Counted from the first letter of the stretch, positions 48,790-61,782 are shown. The stretch is DNA of 64,000 nucleotides from Dirofilaria immitis (GCA_024305405.1 JAKNDB010000079.1:1050001-1114000), one strand, 5' to 3'. The notes: generated by a model not told the origin, from the sequence alone. Numbers and translations are program-made.

Positions 48790-51573
48790 AGTATTTTTTT
48801 GCCAATTTAAAAATTTTTTATTTACAATAAAAATTAGCATTTTAGTTTTTTGCAAGATATCGCGGGTAATTTCATTCTTCATTGATTAAAATTAGAATTT
48901 ATAAATAATTTTTGAATTAAAAAAGGAAATACCAAACTGAAAATAAATAAATTTCGATTAATTTATCATTTTTTAAATTTAATTCGAAATTTTTCTTTTT
49001 TGCCTAAAATCATTTCAATCGATTTAATCAATTTGAATGATAAATTCATTCATATTTCACACTTTATTTATCATTTTGATAAATTTAGCAAATTTCGCTG
49101 CTTTCTTCGCTTTCACTACAATATATTATTTAAATGAAAAAATAATAAATTTTTGAGGAAATAAACAAAAAGCAAAATTTTCTTAAAAATAAAAATTTAT
49201 AATCAAAAATGAAAAAATAGAAAATTTTGAATAATTCTAAAAATAGCCAACGATATCTGCTAAAAAACTAAGATTGGAAGGCAAAGTTTTAAAAAAAATT
49301 TAAAAAAATAATAAACTTTTCGAGAGCTTATTTTCAGTGCTATTCTTCGACATCTCACTTTCTTTTCTTTTTTAAATTAATCATATTTATCTTGTTCATA
49401 ACAAAAATATTTGCTTTTTCCCTTATTTTTATTTTGGTGCTTCATTGGTAAATATTTTGTTTTTTGTAATTTAATAAATGAAATACAAAATAGTTTTATA
49501 TTATTATAAATTAATTAATTGCTAATTTATATAGTAATTTAAATTATAATTATAAATTAATTATTCCCTAATTTATTTATTGATTAATTATGATTTTAAT
49601 GCACAAAAATGTTTTATGCTATGTTTATCAAATCTGAATTATTCCAACAAAAACTGTCAATTACTTTTCAAGTTTTATTTATAATTAATTTCAAATATGG
49701 TTTATTTAATTTAATTTTTCCCATTTAATTTCCTAAAAGTAATCAAAATAAAAATACATTTCCATTTGAAAATTCAAAATATTAGCCTTAAATTTATTTG
49801 TAAAAATAAGCAGCAAGATTAGGACAATAAATTCGAATTATTGAGAAGAAATGATTGAAAAAAATTTAATCAAAATAACACAGCGACTGATAAAATTTGA
49901 TCGAAATATCGATTAAATCATATTTCACTTAATTTTTGTTTTGCTAAAATTTTTTTAGTAAAAAAGAAGATGCGAACGAAATAAACATAAATAATTATTA
50001 AGATATCATCAAAGCTCAATTAATTTAGTTTTCTTTTTTTCTAATCAAAAATATTTCCATTTTTAAAGATTTCATTTTTATTACTTTAGTTTTAAATATC
50101 AAAATTATAAATTCTGAATTTAATTTGATACAAAATGATAAAGTATTTCATTTCAAATATATACAAATTTATGTTGAAATAATATACAAAAAATTGAAAA
50201 TTGTATTACGTCTACTTCTTCCTCTTTTAACTTTAATTTTATCATCACATTCCATTTATTTGTTTACTCTTTCATTTTCCGCAAAACAAAAATTTGCTTA
50301 TTTTTTTATTTGATAAATAAAATTGTGATTGAAATGTTTTGTGATCGTTAATATATATATAAATTATTTATAAGAACGTTTGAAAAAGTCAGTGTACAAT
50401 GAGGAAATTATTAATTTTTATTATTTCAAAATTTTTATGACAAATTTTTTAATGAAAATTTCAATAAGAAATTGTTTAAAAAAGTTTACGAATGCATATA
50501 TTTAAATAAAAAAACGATTTAAGTTAAATGAGAATTAATTTGAATTTAATAACTGAAAATATGAACTAAATAGTTAATAATTTAAGATAATTTAGTAATT
50601 GAATAGACTGACATTTAAAAAATTTTTTTAATAATAATAATAATATACTCTGACTTTTCAAACTTTCCTTCCTAAATACTATGCCTTTTCCTTCTGCTGC
50701 ATAATCATTTCAATGAATTAATAATTATATTAGTTTTATTGCATTTTTGAAAATTTCAATTTAATCCTTTTCCTTCTTTTTTCTTCTCTTCATAATTCTA
50801 TTATTATTGATTAAATTGATTATTGATTATTGATTATTGTTTGTCTGAAGTTTAACTTTTGCGCCATTTTAATCAGTCATTTGAGCATATCATTTCTTTT
50901 TTCTTTTCTCTCCTTCTTTTCTTACGTGTACAGTTTAATAATTGTTTTCCAATTTTCTTTTTTTTTCTTTGTCGTTCTCGAACTGTACACTTTGATTGAG
51001 CTATTTAAAAAAAAAAAAAAAAAAGTTTCATTGTTATTGTGTTGCGATTTTTCAATAAGAAAGAAAAAGAATTTGAATTGGAAGTTTGTATTAAAGCATT
51101 AATATTATATACTTGAATATTACGTATGCATGGAATATTTGGCGTACGTAAATACTACAATAACTAAAGGTGAAAAGATATCCATATACCTGAATATCGC
51201 ATAGAATATTTGACGCATACGAATACTGTAACAACGACTTAAAAATAACTATGCAACTATATTGTCAAATCAATATTCATGTATTTGAATACTACGGAAT
51301 ATTTGACATATACAGACATTGTTTATGATAAATAAAGATAAAAATGATAAATTTTACAATTATATTATCGAATCAATAGCCGAAAATTTGAATATTAAGT
51401 ATTTGGAATACTTGACGTATGTGAGAAAATAAACTAAATTTACAAATAAATTAGATTTCAACAGTTTTACGATTATAATATATCACTTTTCTCTTCGTAT
51501 CGTATCCTGATCGGATATCATTCTGTTTATTGCTCATTTGTTTAAAATAAGCGTAATTTCATAATTCTTTGCA

Positions 51574-51594
51574 GAACACGTGACTCACGTGTTC
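51574..51594. promoter_or_regulatory. 21-bp palindrome with two CACGTG E-boxes
   Basis: Arms GAACACGTGA (51574-51583) and TCACGTGTTC (51585-51594) are perfect inverted repeats around a single C. Each arm contains CACGTG and a TCACGTG-type half, the binding word of bHLH-zip factors (MYC/MAX, TFEB/HLH-30 families). It lies about 840 bases upstream of the dCMP deaminase start codon. Confidence 0.55.
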
Positions 51595-52434
51595 CGTTTA
51601 TAATCGTTTTAATCGGCAGAGATGTAAAAACATCGACATTGAAGCACTGTTTTTCGATACTACACATAAATTACGTTTCTTAACACGAAGAAAATTAATT
51701 ATAATTTTGTTTCAAAAAAATGATGATAAAATAATTTCGTATTTTTTACGTCACACCTAATCACGTCCTGGCAGTTGATATTTTTTCTCTATAAATTTGC
51801 GCTAAAAAATGGCGTGAATGGTAAAAATAACGGCCATATTGTTTCGTCAAAAATACGCTGTTAGACTACAAAATACTTTTTTTTTGTTGTTGAAATAGTG
51901 TATACGAAATTTAAATTTTACGTGATATATATAAGTATTCTAAGTTATTATAAACCAGAAGCATAGTCTCATGTAAATATACGTAACGAATAAAAATAAA
52001 TTGTTATAACTTTTCAATTCATCTTGAAATCCGATCGAATATATAATAAAATTTAATAATTAATGCTTCATTAGAAAAGATCAGAACAAGTATCGTATTC
52101 AGTAGACTGTAAATGATATAATGATGTGATCATAACACAGGTCGACGTAAAAAACGACATACGCTAATTTTTGCAATATTAACATAAATTCCGTAACTCG
52201 AAAAATCGTTTTACGTTGATTGAGACGTATTAAAATTTCATTTTCTCAATTCAAATTTAACACAAATTTAATGACGATATTTAATAATATCTCAAAACGT
52301 GAACAATTTCATCTTGGGACGGTGTGAAATTAAAAGTATTATCGATTCAGGAATGGTGTATTCGTTGTGTATGTGGGTTTCTTTGGACGTAGTTCGTGTT
52401 TTTCTGGTTGAGAATTTCTTTTGAAATTGTCAGA

Positions 52435-54384
52435 ATGAATTCAACTGTTGAATCGACTGATAAGGGATGTGAGAAGCTTACTGATACGGTGAAAAAGCTA
52501 CTAAGTAAGTTTTGCAGTATTTTTTTGGTATTCTGCGTGCGTAGGCGTAAAATATGCTGTAAGTTTGCTTTTGATATTACGCATATTATTGATAATTATC
52601 ACTTATAGGTTTTTAAATTTTATTCAGACTTTTATTACTTGTATTTTTTATTGAATACTGCAACGCTCAATGCAAAGTGAAATATAAGTAACAGTTTAAG
52701 GTACAAAAAATTTGAAAAGTTCTGAAAGCTTCAGCTATAGGCCAGAAAAATGCATGTTGACATGTTGAGAATGAAATTATTCGAAGTAATTATAAGTAAT
52801 GTAACCACGACAATCTTATCCTTTTCAGTAACCACGACAATCTTATCGTTTTCTTAATTTGAATAGTAGATTGATACTTATTGCTGATTAGTAGTAAATA
52901 TGTAATAGACAGTATCGTATATGCCAATAACAATTTTATTAAATAGTTGGAATCATAAATTCTTCTCTTAAATCATGTAAGCAGTTTATTTGTGACAGTT
53001 GCTTTCCATACAGGAATCTGTCAAATACATTCTTTCGGAAAATTCAAGCATCTTCTGTGGTTTACAGCAGGTATATTCTTTCAGAAATCTTTTTTTTAGT
53101 GGCCGTAAATTTAATAGTGCGATTTGTAATCATACAATAAAACGCAGTGATTACCTTTCCTGGGAAGAATACTTTATGGGTGTAGCACACATGGCTGCAC
53201 TACGAAGTAAAGATCCGATAACACAGGTATATTTATCCTCTTGTTTCATTTTTTCCTTTTTTTTGCTTTTATTTTATCTTTAATGAAGTTTTTAAGTTTT
53301 GAATAACTAGGATGTATTGAGATCTTTAAATTGGTACTTTATAAAGGATTTATTTACTTGTTTGTTTTATTTTCTTTATGAATTTTCCGAATAGTATCAT
53401 GTTTCCCTTATGCAGAAATAGAGACTGTAGAAACATGTTTTTAAATTAATATTGTAACAAAACTTTAAAAGAAAAGCATTTAGTTTTATACATTCAGGTA
53501 GGATCTGTAATTGTAAACCAGGACAAGCGGATCGTTGGTTCCGGATATAATGGAATGCCGACCGGCTGCTCAGATGATATATTGCCATGGAGCAAAAATT
53601 CCGAGAATTTCTTGGAAAATAAATCCGCTTACGTATGCCATGCAGAAATGAATGCAATATTGAATAAGATCGTGGGTTCAGTTAAAGGTTCAACAATTTA
53701 CACTGTTCTATTTCCATGCAATGAATGTGCTAAACTTATCATACAGGTAAAGCTTTGCTTGGATAAAGCACATGAAGCTCTGGATGATGTTCATTAGAAT
53801 GAACATTGTAAATTCGAATACTTAGTTATTCACTGGTTTGATTACTTTCTTAATTGTTTGGATATATAGTGATTATGGATTTCATTACTTCTAGACTCCG
53901 AAATGAACTGCAGCTGAATTGCAGGCTGGTATAAGTGAAGTAGTATTTCAAAGAGAAAAGCCGAAAAAATGAGTACGATCGCATCAAAAAGGATGTTTGA
54001 TATGGCAGGGGTATTTAATTATTAATTTGGCATATACTATACTTTTTTGATATTAAAGATTTTAATTGCTTTTGGATGAAAAACAGTACTTTTTAGCTAT
54101 TGTTGTCCCAACTTTTTGAAGGAATTATGACTTTCTCAATATTCACTGCTATAAATACAATGTTTGACAGAGAATTCATTGCCGAAAATTAGGATTCGGA
54201 TAAATAGATTAAAATACTAATGAATATTTTAAAAAAATACTGTAACTTTAATTTGCCAAAAATATTCGAAATGGAATTTCTTATCAACTAAACTTTTGAG
54301 GTACGCTATCGACAATTTTGTTCGAATCGAAAAATATCAATTGATCTCAGTGGTGACGCTGTTTACAGTATTAGTACGCCGTAA
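52435..54384 (+). CDS. DCTD: deoxycytidylate (dCMP) deaminase
   Basis: Converts dCMP to dUMP, feeding dTMP synthesis; a zinc enzyme, allosterically regulated in animals. Exons: 52435-52504, 53014-53070, 53100-53226, 53498-53746, 53925-54010 and 54301-54384; about 224 residues against 178 in human. Family blocks: [39 protein letters not shown], zinc-site H133-A-E135, P158-C159-N-E-C162, then [12 protein letters not shown] joined exactly to RYRQF and ending with a SISTP-type tail. Exons 1 and 2 give an N-terminal extension of about 50 residues with no recognised domain and are less certain. The exon 1 ATG follows a TTGTCAG acceptor by one base (likely trans-splice). One added base is needed in exon 5 (A-run 53964-53969, directly supported by conservation). 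Another is needed in exon 1 (A-run 52492-52496, supported only by phase). Confidence 0.94.
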
Positions 54385-55158
54385 TTAGTGCTTGTTTTTC
54401 AATATTGGATGAGCAAAAAAATCTCAATTTTCGAGTATTTTAGCTTCTGGAGGAATTATGACTTTTCAATATTCACTGTGATAATTATAATATTTAGCAG
54501 AGAAGCCATTGTTTATGCACCTATTTCCGTGTCGATTATTATAAGAATCAGAGCCGTTTCTATGCTACTAATATATATGTCTTTTTTTTTTTTCAAAATT
54601 CTCCGAATCGATTATTATAAGAATCAGAGCTTGAATTTTGATTTAAATCATAGCTGAAAATTTACTGATTACTGTTATACCTAAATGTTTATTTTGCTTA
54701 AGAGCATGTAGTAATATTTTTTTGACTTCTAAAATTCGATCAAATAAAGAATGTCTGCGAAGTTTTTTGAATTTGTCGGAATGGTTTTGCCATTCGAATG
54801 TACTCTCAGTATGAAACTTATTATCTGATTTGATTGCTAATGAGATTTATTAGCCGAAATGATTGGCGAAACTCAGCTCCACTTTTCTCGATTATTATGA
54901 GTTCAATTCGTTTTTCTGAAATAATATTTGAAAGACCAAATTAAGATTAAATTGGGAGCAGTGCTTTGGTTTTCTAATTTCATGGCTGCAATGGTGGACT
55001 GTTTTTTATAATACGATTGGTTTTAAAAATCAAAAAAATTGAGTAATTTACTGTCGAGGTGTAGAGCTTATGTTTTTGCCGTTTCTATGCTACTAATATA
55101 AGTGTCTCAGATACAACGATTCGCTTAAGCGGCATTTGTCAATGTACATTGATACATT
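54385..55158. other. intergenic DCTD to DNAJC8, mosaic short repeats
   Basis: There is no gene. A block starting GGAATTATGACTTT near 54119 (in DCTD intron 5) recurs near 54451. CGATTATTATAAGAATCAGA occurs at about 54533 and 54608, and CCGTTTCTATGCTACTAATA at about 54554 and 55078. AATAAA at 54743-54748 could be the DCTD poly(A) signal. Confidence 0.6.
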
Positions 55159-57925
55159 ATGGGAGATTCATCCGATTTTGAACGATTTTACAGTGATGTT
55201 AGTCGGTTTTTTAGTGCTATTTTAAGTTTGATATAATTTCTTTCTTTGAAAAAAATTTATTTTTTATTAATTTTTAAAAAATCGTGCTTTGGATTATTGT
55301 TTTAGCTGAAAGAAACTGAGAAAAGAGATTCAGTATTAACATCAAAGCAACAAATTGATCGTTTATTACGTCCAGGCTCTACTTACCTGAATTTAAATCC
55401 TTTTGAGGTAACGGTTTGTGATTCTGCTTGTGCATTACACTAATTTAATTAAATTATCAGCTTAATTATTTGATTTTCACTTAGTTTAATTTGGAGCAGC
55501 TAGTGGAATGACTGCTATAGATATAGATATATATATTGGTGGAAAAAGAGATAATGAGATAATCTGAGACGTGACTGCTTGTTGATCGCTAAAGATTAAG
55601 TGATTCAAATCATTAACAGCTTCATCTGCTAGCATTAAGATTGGATAGTTGGCACAATGTTTTATTAAGAACATTTCTCTGTGCCGGATCATAATATGCA
55701 GTGGCGCAACTGTTATGATAAAATGCTTCAATGATTTCTATAAAATTGAACGCGAGTAATTCTTTCGCCAACTAATTTCAGTTTTCTTTTTCCAGGTTTT
55801 ACAGATTGATCCAGATACCGATGTTGAAACTGCTAAGAAAAAGTATAAAAGGTAATATTTCTTCATCAGGGAATGATTTAAAAATATGCTGCATAATTTT
55901 CTTTTAATGTCGATTTTTGAAATTTTGTACTTCTGAGGGTTTTAAATTTTCGTTTCAAAATCTTTCAATTTTTCTTTGTATTGAAATTGATTTCTTCGAT
56001 GATTTTGCAGCTTTCTTTGCTTATCCATCCAGATAAAAATACCGATGATCGTGAAAGAGCTGAACGTGCATTTGATGGTAAAGATTTTTTACTATTGAAA
56101 TTCCAAATACGTAAAGCAGTTATAATTTGTTTTAAATTTTAGAATTTATGTCATTTACTTTTTATAAAATTCCATCGAATAAATCAGATTACTTTGATTT
56201 AATGACTACACTGAAATGTGCACATATGATTTCAGTAGTGAAAAAGCTATGAAGATTATTGAAGATCCAGATGAATTAGCGAGATGCCGGGAGACTTATA
56301 CAGAAGCAAGAGCACGTCTAGCAATCATTGTAAATTTAAATTCTTTAGATCCTATAATTTTTCTTTAAAATTATTCATTAGTGAATCTCGTTGCTCATAA
56401 TTAATCTGTTTTCTAATAGTTATGGGCATGAAGGAATAAAGAACTTCATGGAAATTCAGCTTTTGCAATAACTATGTTTTAAATGTTTAAAAACAAGTTG
56501 AAGAATTTCGTAAAAGTATCATCACAATAAAGCATTAAAGTTTCTCGGCGATTACGTTCACAATTCTTGTGTATTTTACTTTAAAAAAAAAAAAATTTTA
56601 AACAAATTGGACGTTTCTATTTATTTGAAAAATTTTCTTGATCTTTTCAGTTATCTCACTTATTAATTACATGTTTATTGAAAGTAAGTTAGAAAATCAT
56701 AGGATGTATTTATATACTCTTAGATATTATTTCAATTAAATTCATTATACCGTATAAACAATAGTATTTATAGATGAGCGAAAAAAGACGTAAACAAAAA
56801 AAAAATGGCCAAGGGGATAAAATACCCGAAGATGAACCAGCTGCATATAATAAAGCGCTTTGGGTTGTAGTTACGAAGGTTTGCCATTTGTCATATTTTT
56901 AAATAACACTGACATTTATGTTTGTCACTCGTTTTTGATGCTGTAAAACATCAAGAAATGCTATAGCAGTCATTTTGTATTTAAAGAAGATTTTACATAA
57001 TGCACTGAAATGAAATGCAAAATAAAGTTTATTGACGCAATGAATTTTTGTACTTAAAATGAGAATTTAATTCTAATCGAATATATAGATATTTTTATTC
57101 TTTTTTGGTATTTGTACTTTCTGGGATATAAATTTTTAATAAATTCAGGTATTTGCTGACCGTGAAAAAAGCGGAAGATGTTGGAAGATAGGGCAAATGA
57201 GGAAAAGTTAGTTCAATTCTTCCATAATAGTCTTTTTGACTTTACAATTTAGAGTACATTGCTTTTGAAATAACTTTATCAACTTGATATTTACTATAGT
57301 AACAGTGTATTGATATCTTCGATATTCATTGTAGTTCATGATACTACGGAGATTTTAAAGCATGAACGAAATGAATGCATGCTCTTTGAGATAGACTAAA
57401 TTGTTATATTCTTATTCTTTGTTGTTTTGATAAACATAACTAGTCATATAAAAATCAATTATTTCAGGCGAAGGATAGCAGAGGAAATGCTTGCAGCTGC
57501 AGAAAAAGGAAAAGAGAAGAAGAATTTGCTAAGAATTATGAAGTAAGCATTTGATTTGAATTTAACATTACCCGAATTGTAATGATTTTATTTATCAGCT
57601 TAAAAAAGATTTTAAAATTAATTATTCTATTTTTATAAAAATCTAAAATAATTGTTCTGTTTTTATCAGAGCAAATTTAATCGTTTTTAAATCAATTTCT
57701 TTAGATCGATAATTGACATATCTTCTAAGACAAAAAAAATTTGTGGGAAAATATCTTTTGGAAACTTGCGTTGAAATTGATTAATTTTCAGGAATCGCGT
57801 GATGAACGTCGAGGTACATGGAGGCAATTCATGGCAAAAAAGCAAAGAAAGAATATGAAGGGAAATCACTGAAAGGAACAGCATTCAAGCCACCAAAAAT
57901 AAAGCTCGAAACGAGTGGGAAATAA
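55159..57925 (+). CDS. DNAJC8: DNAJC8 (J-domain spliceosome-associated protein)
   Basis: Nuclear J-protein that stimulates HSP70 ATPase and associates with splicing factors in mammals. Exons: 55159-55197, 55306-55407, 55796-55851, 56011-56077, 56236-56329, 56774-56878, 57149-57206, 57468-57542 and 57792-57925; about 244 residues (human 253). Starts MGDSSDFERFYSD joined to the LKETEKRDSVL block, then RPGSTYLNLNPFEVLQIDP. The J-domain HPD is at residues 72-74 (LLIHPDKN). A basic/acidic coiled helix follows, then NYEESRDER, WRQFMAKK and the FKPPKIKLE tail. Five exons each need one added base: exon 3 (A-run 55847-55850 or 55838-55842), 5 (56241-56245), 7 (57165-57170), 8 (57503-57507) and 9 (57836-57841). 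With these, all nine phases agree. AATAAA at 58088 is a likely poly(A) signal. Confidence 0.97.
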
Positions 57926-58968
57926 TTCTAAAGATTATTAAGAGTCAGTCTGTCCACTTTTTTGTTCGATCTCATGCAGCTTCATTTTTTTTTGATGTGA
58001 TTTCTCCAACTAATAATATATCGATGAAGAAACTCAAATTGCAGTGATGATTAACAAATTATTGTTAATTTTTTAATACGTTAAAGAAATAAAGGTATTA
58101 TCACCTTTATCAATGCCTGTTGTTTTTATAATTCGAAGTGGTTTTTTTGCAAATTAAAGATTCCTTTGTCCTTTCTAAGCTACTTAATTCAGATTTTTGT
58201 TGCTACGACAACTTCTAAATCATTGAATAGGAGCATTTAATCTATTTTCGGTCGCTTTACTTTAGTTACTGACAGTGACGATAATAATTAGTTTCAGTTC
58301 CCAATGATTTTTCTCGAAGTAACCAATACTAAATCCAACGAACAATTTATTTAAGCGAAATGATTTAACTCTGGATATCGAAGATTTATTTGACGAACCA
58401 TTGCGTATATGCTTAGCCTCATTCTGTTAACAAGATATTTCATCTTGACAAATAGTTCTGATTGTGGTAGTATAATTTGTTCGAAATATTAAAATTTATA
58501 CCTAAATTAATTGGTACCAATCATCCTCTTTGTACTAACAAAATTCCTCAATTTTTTCAGTCAGAATTGTAATTACCGAGTAATTATGATGCTTTATATT
58601 CATGATTATTTTTTCCTTTCAAATAAAGCTGAATAAATACTTTTGTCACATTTCGATTAATTTTCAAAAATTTCATTAATTTAGAAATCAAAATTTGGAT
58701 TTGATTTCGAAATTTAAAACTTGAAATCCAAAGCTTGCTCAACTAAATCATGATCCGAAATTTTCATGAAATTTAGGAAAAGAATTTCTAAGAATTAAGA
58801 GTGGTAAAATGATAACATAACTATACCAGAATTTTATCGAATCATATAAGATTGATTAAGGAATGAATAAAAAATTGGGAATGAGGTGGTCATTTAAATT
58901 CTTTGTCGATTCCTTTTGAAGTCACTGACTTTTCTAGGTATCGTCAAGAACGGTTGAATTGGGATGAG
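57926..58968. other. intergenic region
   Basis: 3' UTR of DNAJC8 to about 58110 (AATAAA at 58088-58093), then about 850 bases without visible genes up to the acceptor TTTTCTAG ending at 58937. Confidence 0.55.
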
Positions 58969-60716
58969 ATGAATGAATTAGATTTTATCATATGCACAAT
59001 TTGCATTTTACTCATATGGCTTCTCTGGCAACAATTAGAAAAAGTTAAGTTAGAGGAAGAAGAAAGAAAACTTACGAGGAAAAGCCAGGAAAAGGTATTT
59101 AAGGAATTTCAGTAATTTATTTCTTATTAATTTTTCTTTTAAATTTAAGTTGTAAGGTAAAAAGAATAGAAGGCTTCCCTGTTTTAATTATTATTTTTTG
59201 ATATGACGAAAATTATGATATCGATTTTGATTTCTTCCTCCCTTTGATCTATTTCAGTTTTATTTTTTTTAACAGACGTATTAATCGATAAAGTATTAAT
59301 ATTTTATCTTAGGTGAATTATCATTAAAGAATTTTGTTATATTAATTTCATCATTTCCAATAAAAAAGCAGTAGAAATTAAAATGAATTTTTTTTTGTTT
59401 ACAATAATTTCGTTTATAGGCAAAAATAAATAAGAAAGGTGGTATTCAAGAAAGAATTATTGTTGAAGAGATAGAAACTAATTTCAAAGAAGTAGTAATA
59501 TCACCTCTTCAACCTTCTCTTTCAATACCTCTACCATTACCCCTCCGCCACCTTCGCTTTCAACATCACAACAATTATCACCACCACCACTACTACCACC
59601 ACCAACTGTATCTCCGGTTTCATCACTTACATCTACAAAAACAGCTATTTCAACATCATCAACAGTATCACCGCTTACACCAGCTCCGCTTCTTCCGCAA
59701 CCCTTATCAGTTCCAACAGCTCTTCCAGCAGCACCAACCGTATCAACATCTCCAGTCCTATCTTCGTCTTCACCTGTTTCATCCGCGCAAGCAACTCTTC
59801 CGGTGACACCAACCGTTTCGTTATCTCTAGTCCAATCTCCTTCTTCACCTGTTTCATCCGCAACACCAGCCGTATCAACATCTCTACTCCCACCTTTATC
59901 TTCATCTCTTTCATCCCCAAAAACAGCTATTTCGGTACCATCAACCGTATCACGGGATAAAACTAAAGTAATAATTTAAAATTACAAAATTTGCTTAAAA
60001 TCATTTCTTATCAATTATTTCATGAAACGATACTAAAGCAACATATGATATTATTAAACTTTGACCTTAAACTTACTCCAAATTCCATTTAACCTTTTGC
60101 CAAATTTTATTCATAAATTTTTTTTCTTTAATCTTATAAATTAGATCAATTTGATTTTTTCATTTGCAGCAAACTAATAAAAATATAAACGAATCAAACG
60201 AAACTGGACCAGAGTGGGGTCCATTTGATAAACAAAAGGTTTGATTATTTATTATTTTGAATATTTCATTTTTTTCCTCTTCTTTTTCTCAATATATTAC
60301 AACTTTACAATATTATTTTTTTCATTTAATATTTTATATGATTTAATTTCGATTAAAATTGAATTTAAAATTTTTATCACATATCATTTTTTTTCATTTC
60401 GTAATAGCATCAATGAGATGAGAATAAATGTATCATAGAGATAATAAATGTATAATGTGCTAATAAGATCCGGAAAAATATCTATCATGAAGTAAAGTGT
60501 GTCCGGATAAATAACCATTCCCAAGATATGATATATCTCTGAGGTTCCTCTAGTCAATTAATTTAATCCTCTATTCAATTAATTTTTTTATCAAAATGAA
60601 AATTAAATTTATGTATATATATAATATTTTAGATGCCACCACAAAAACCATGGATATTTGAAGGTGAAGCATATTATCCATCAAATTTCTACACAACAAT
60701 TAATCAACCAAAATAA
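58969..60716 (+). CDS. single-pass membrane protein with Pro/Ser/Thr-rich region, unrecognised
   Basis: Exons 58969-59094, 59420-59967, 60170-60238 and 60633-60716, all phase 0; about 275 residues. The ATG is the first in frame after a TTTTCTAG acceptor at 58937. Residues about 5-22 (FIICTICILLIWLLW) form one membrane segment after a short acidic N terminus. A Lys/Glu-rich helix to residue 42 and an acidic stretch follow. Then come roughly 150 residues almost wholly of Pro, Ser, Thr, Ala and Val with repeated SSPVSSA and TVSxS units, and a conserved-looking end: GPEWGPFDKQK, PWIFEGEAYYPSNFYTTI. Exon 2 needs one extra C in 59540-59543; otherwise the Pro/Ser/Thr run turns into a His/Gln/Leu-rich shadow frame. 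I recognise no family. The topology (C terminus inside versus a mucin-like ectodomain) is open. Confidence 0.75.
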
Positions 60717-61269
60717 TTTGAAAACATAATTTTGATAAAACGAATAACTGAATTAAAATTTGATAGTTAATATTATTATTTACATATATGACATTTACAA
60801 AAAATATATACATGCAATAATATTCATATGAATATATATTCAAATTTATTTAAATAATAATTAATTAATATTTAATTTAATAAACAATTGTTAACATATG
60901 TAATTATGTAAAATAAAGAAAAAATTAATTTAATTTTTGAAAAGGAAATGAATAAATTGCTCGCAAAAATATGAATTATAATGAATTATTTGATATTAAT
61001 TAGACCAGAATTAAAAAGAAAAGCTAATAATTTCTATTACAATAAAAATAAAATTTTGTTTGAGAAAGACTTTTTGAGAAACTAACTTAAATGAATTAAT
61101 TAAATGAATAATAATTATATGAATTTGTAATTGTACAGTAACTATAATAATAATGAAATTTAATGTGTTAAATACTTTCATCAATTTTAAGTATTATTTT
61201 AAATGATCGTAAATGATTTTTAATGTTAAATGCTATCATGATCTACACTTTATATTACTTTATCATTTA

Positions 61270-61670
61270 ATATTAATATTAGTTTACTCGGTAATAGAAT
61301 TAATTTACTTAGCAGTAGTGCTAATTTGCTTAGCAATAGCATTGGTTTATTAGTAATAGTAATATTTGTTTACTTAGCAATAACAATAATTTACTTTATA
61401 TTACAATAATACTAATTCGCTTAGCAACAGAGCTAATTTACTTAGCAATAGCTTTATTCGCTTAGCAGTAATATTAGTTCACTCAGTGATAACATTAATT
61501 CACTTGGTAATAATATTTATTTACTTAATAACAGAGTTAATTTGCTTAGCAATAATAGCATTAGCTTGTTTAGTATTTATATTAGTTTACTTAGCAATAA
61601 TATTAGTTTACTTAGTAATAGTATTATTCACTTCATAATAAAACTAATTTATTTATCATTCGTTTAACAT
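61270..61670. repeat. degenerate array, TTTACTTAGCAATA unit
   Basis: About fifteen diverged copies of a ~24-30 bp unit of the form TTTACTTAGCAATAnnAnTA, clear near 61305, 61330, 61368, 61400, 61440, 61465, 61490, 61550 and 61600. No preserved frame is seen. Confidence 0.8.
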
Positions 61671-61782
61671 CATTTATCGAACAGCATTATCAGTTATTTG
61701 TTTAACCCAATTTAGAAATCATAATATTATTATCATTTTCAATCAACATAACATCAGAATGATATATTATGCTTATAAAATA

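Larger units (their letters stand above)
48715..52434. other. intergenic region lin-11 to dCMP deaminase
   Basis: I see no gene in 3.7 kb. A ~130-bp degenerate repeat occurs about three times at 51100-51430 (core GGAATATTTGACGTAT). From about 51480 the base composition becomes less AT-biased and contains many ACGT/CGT words, as expected of the promoter region for the next gene. Confidence 0.5.

Noticed and set aside
52999..53283. Single 94-codon frame spanning DCTD exons 2 and 3 without an intron
   Set aside because: Possible, but splicing 53070/53100 with a T7AG acceptor gives consistent phases with exons 1 and 3; kept only as a noted alternative.
54001..54025. Read-through of DCTD exon 5 into VFNY and a stop
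   Set aside because: A donor GTATTT after GCAGGG and an exact continuation (VRYRQF) at 54301 give the expected family C terminus.
59675..59920. 81-codon minus-strand frame
   Set aside because: Shadow of the Pro/Ser/Thr-rich exon of the plus-strand membrane-protein gene.
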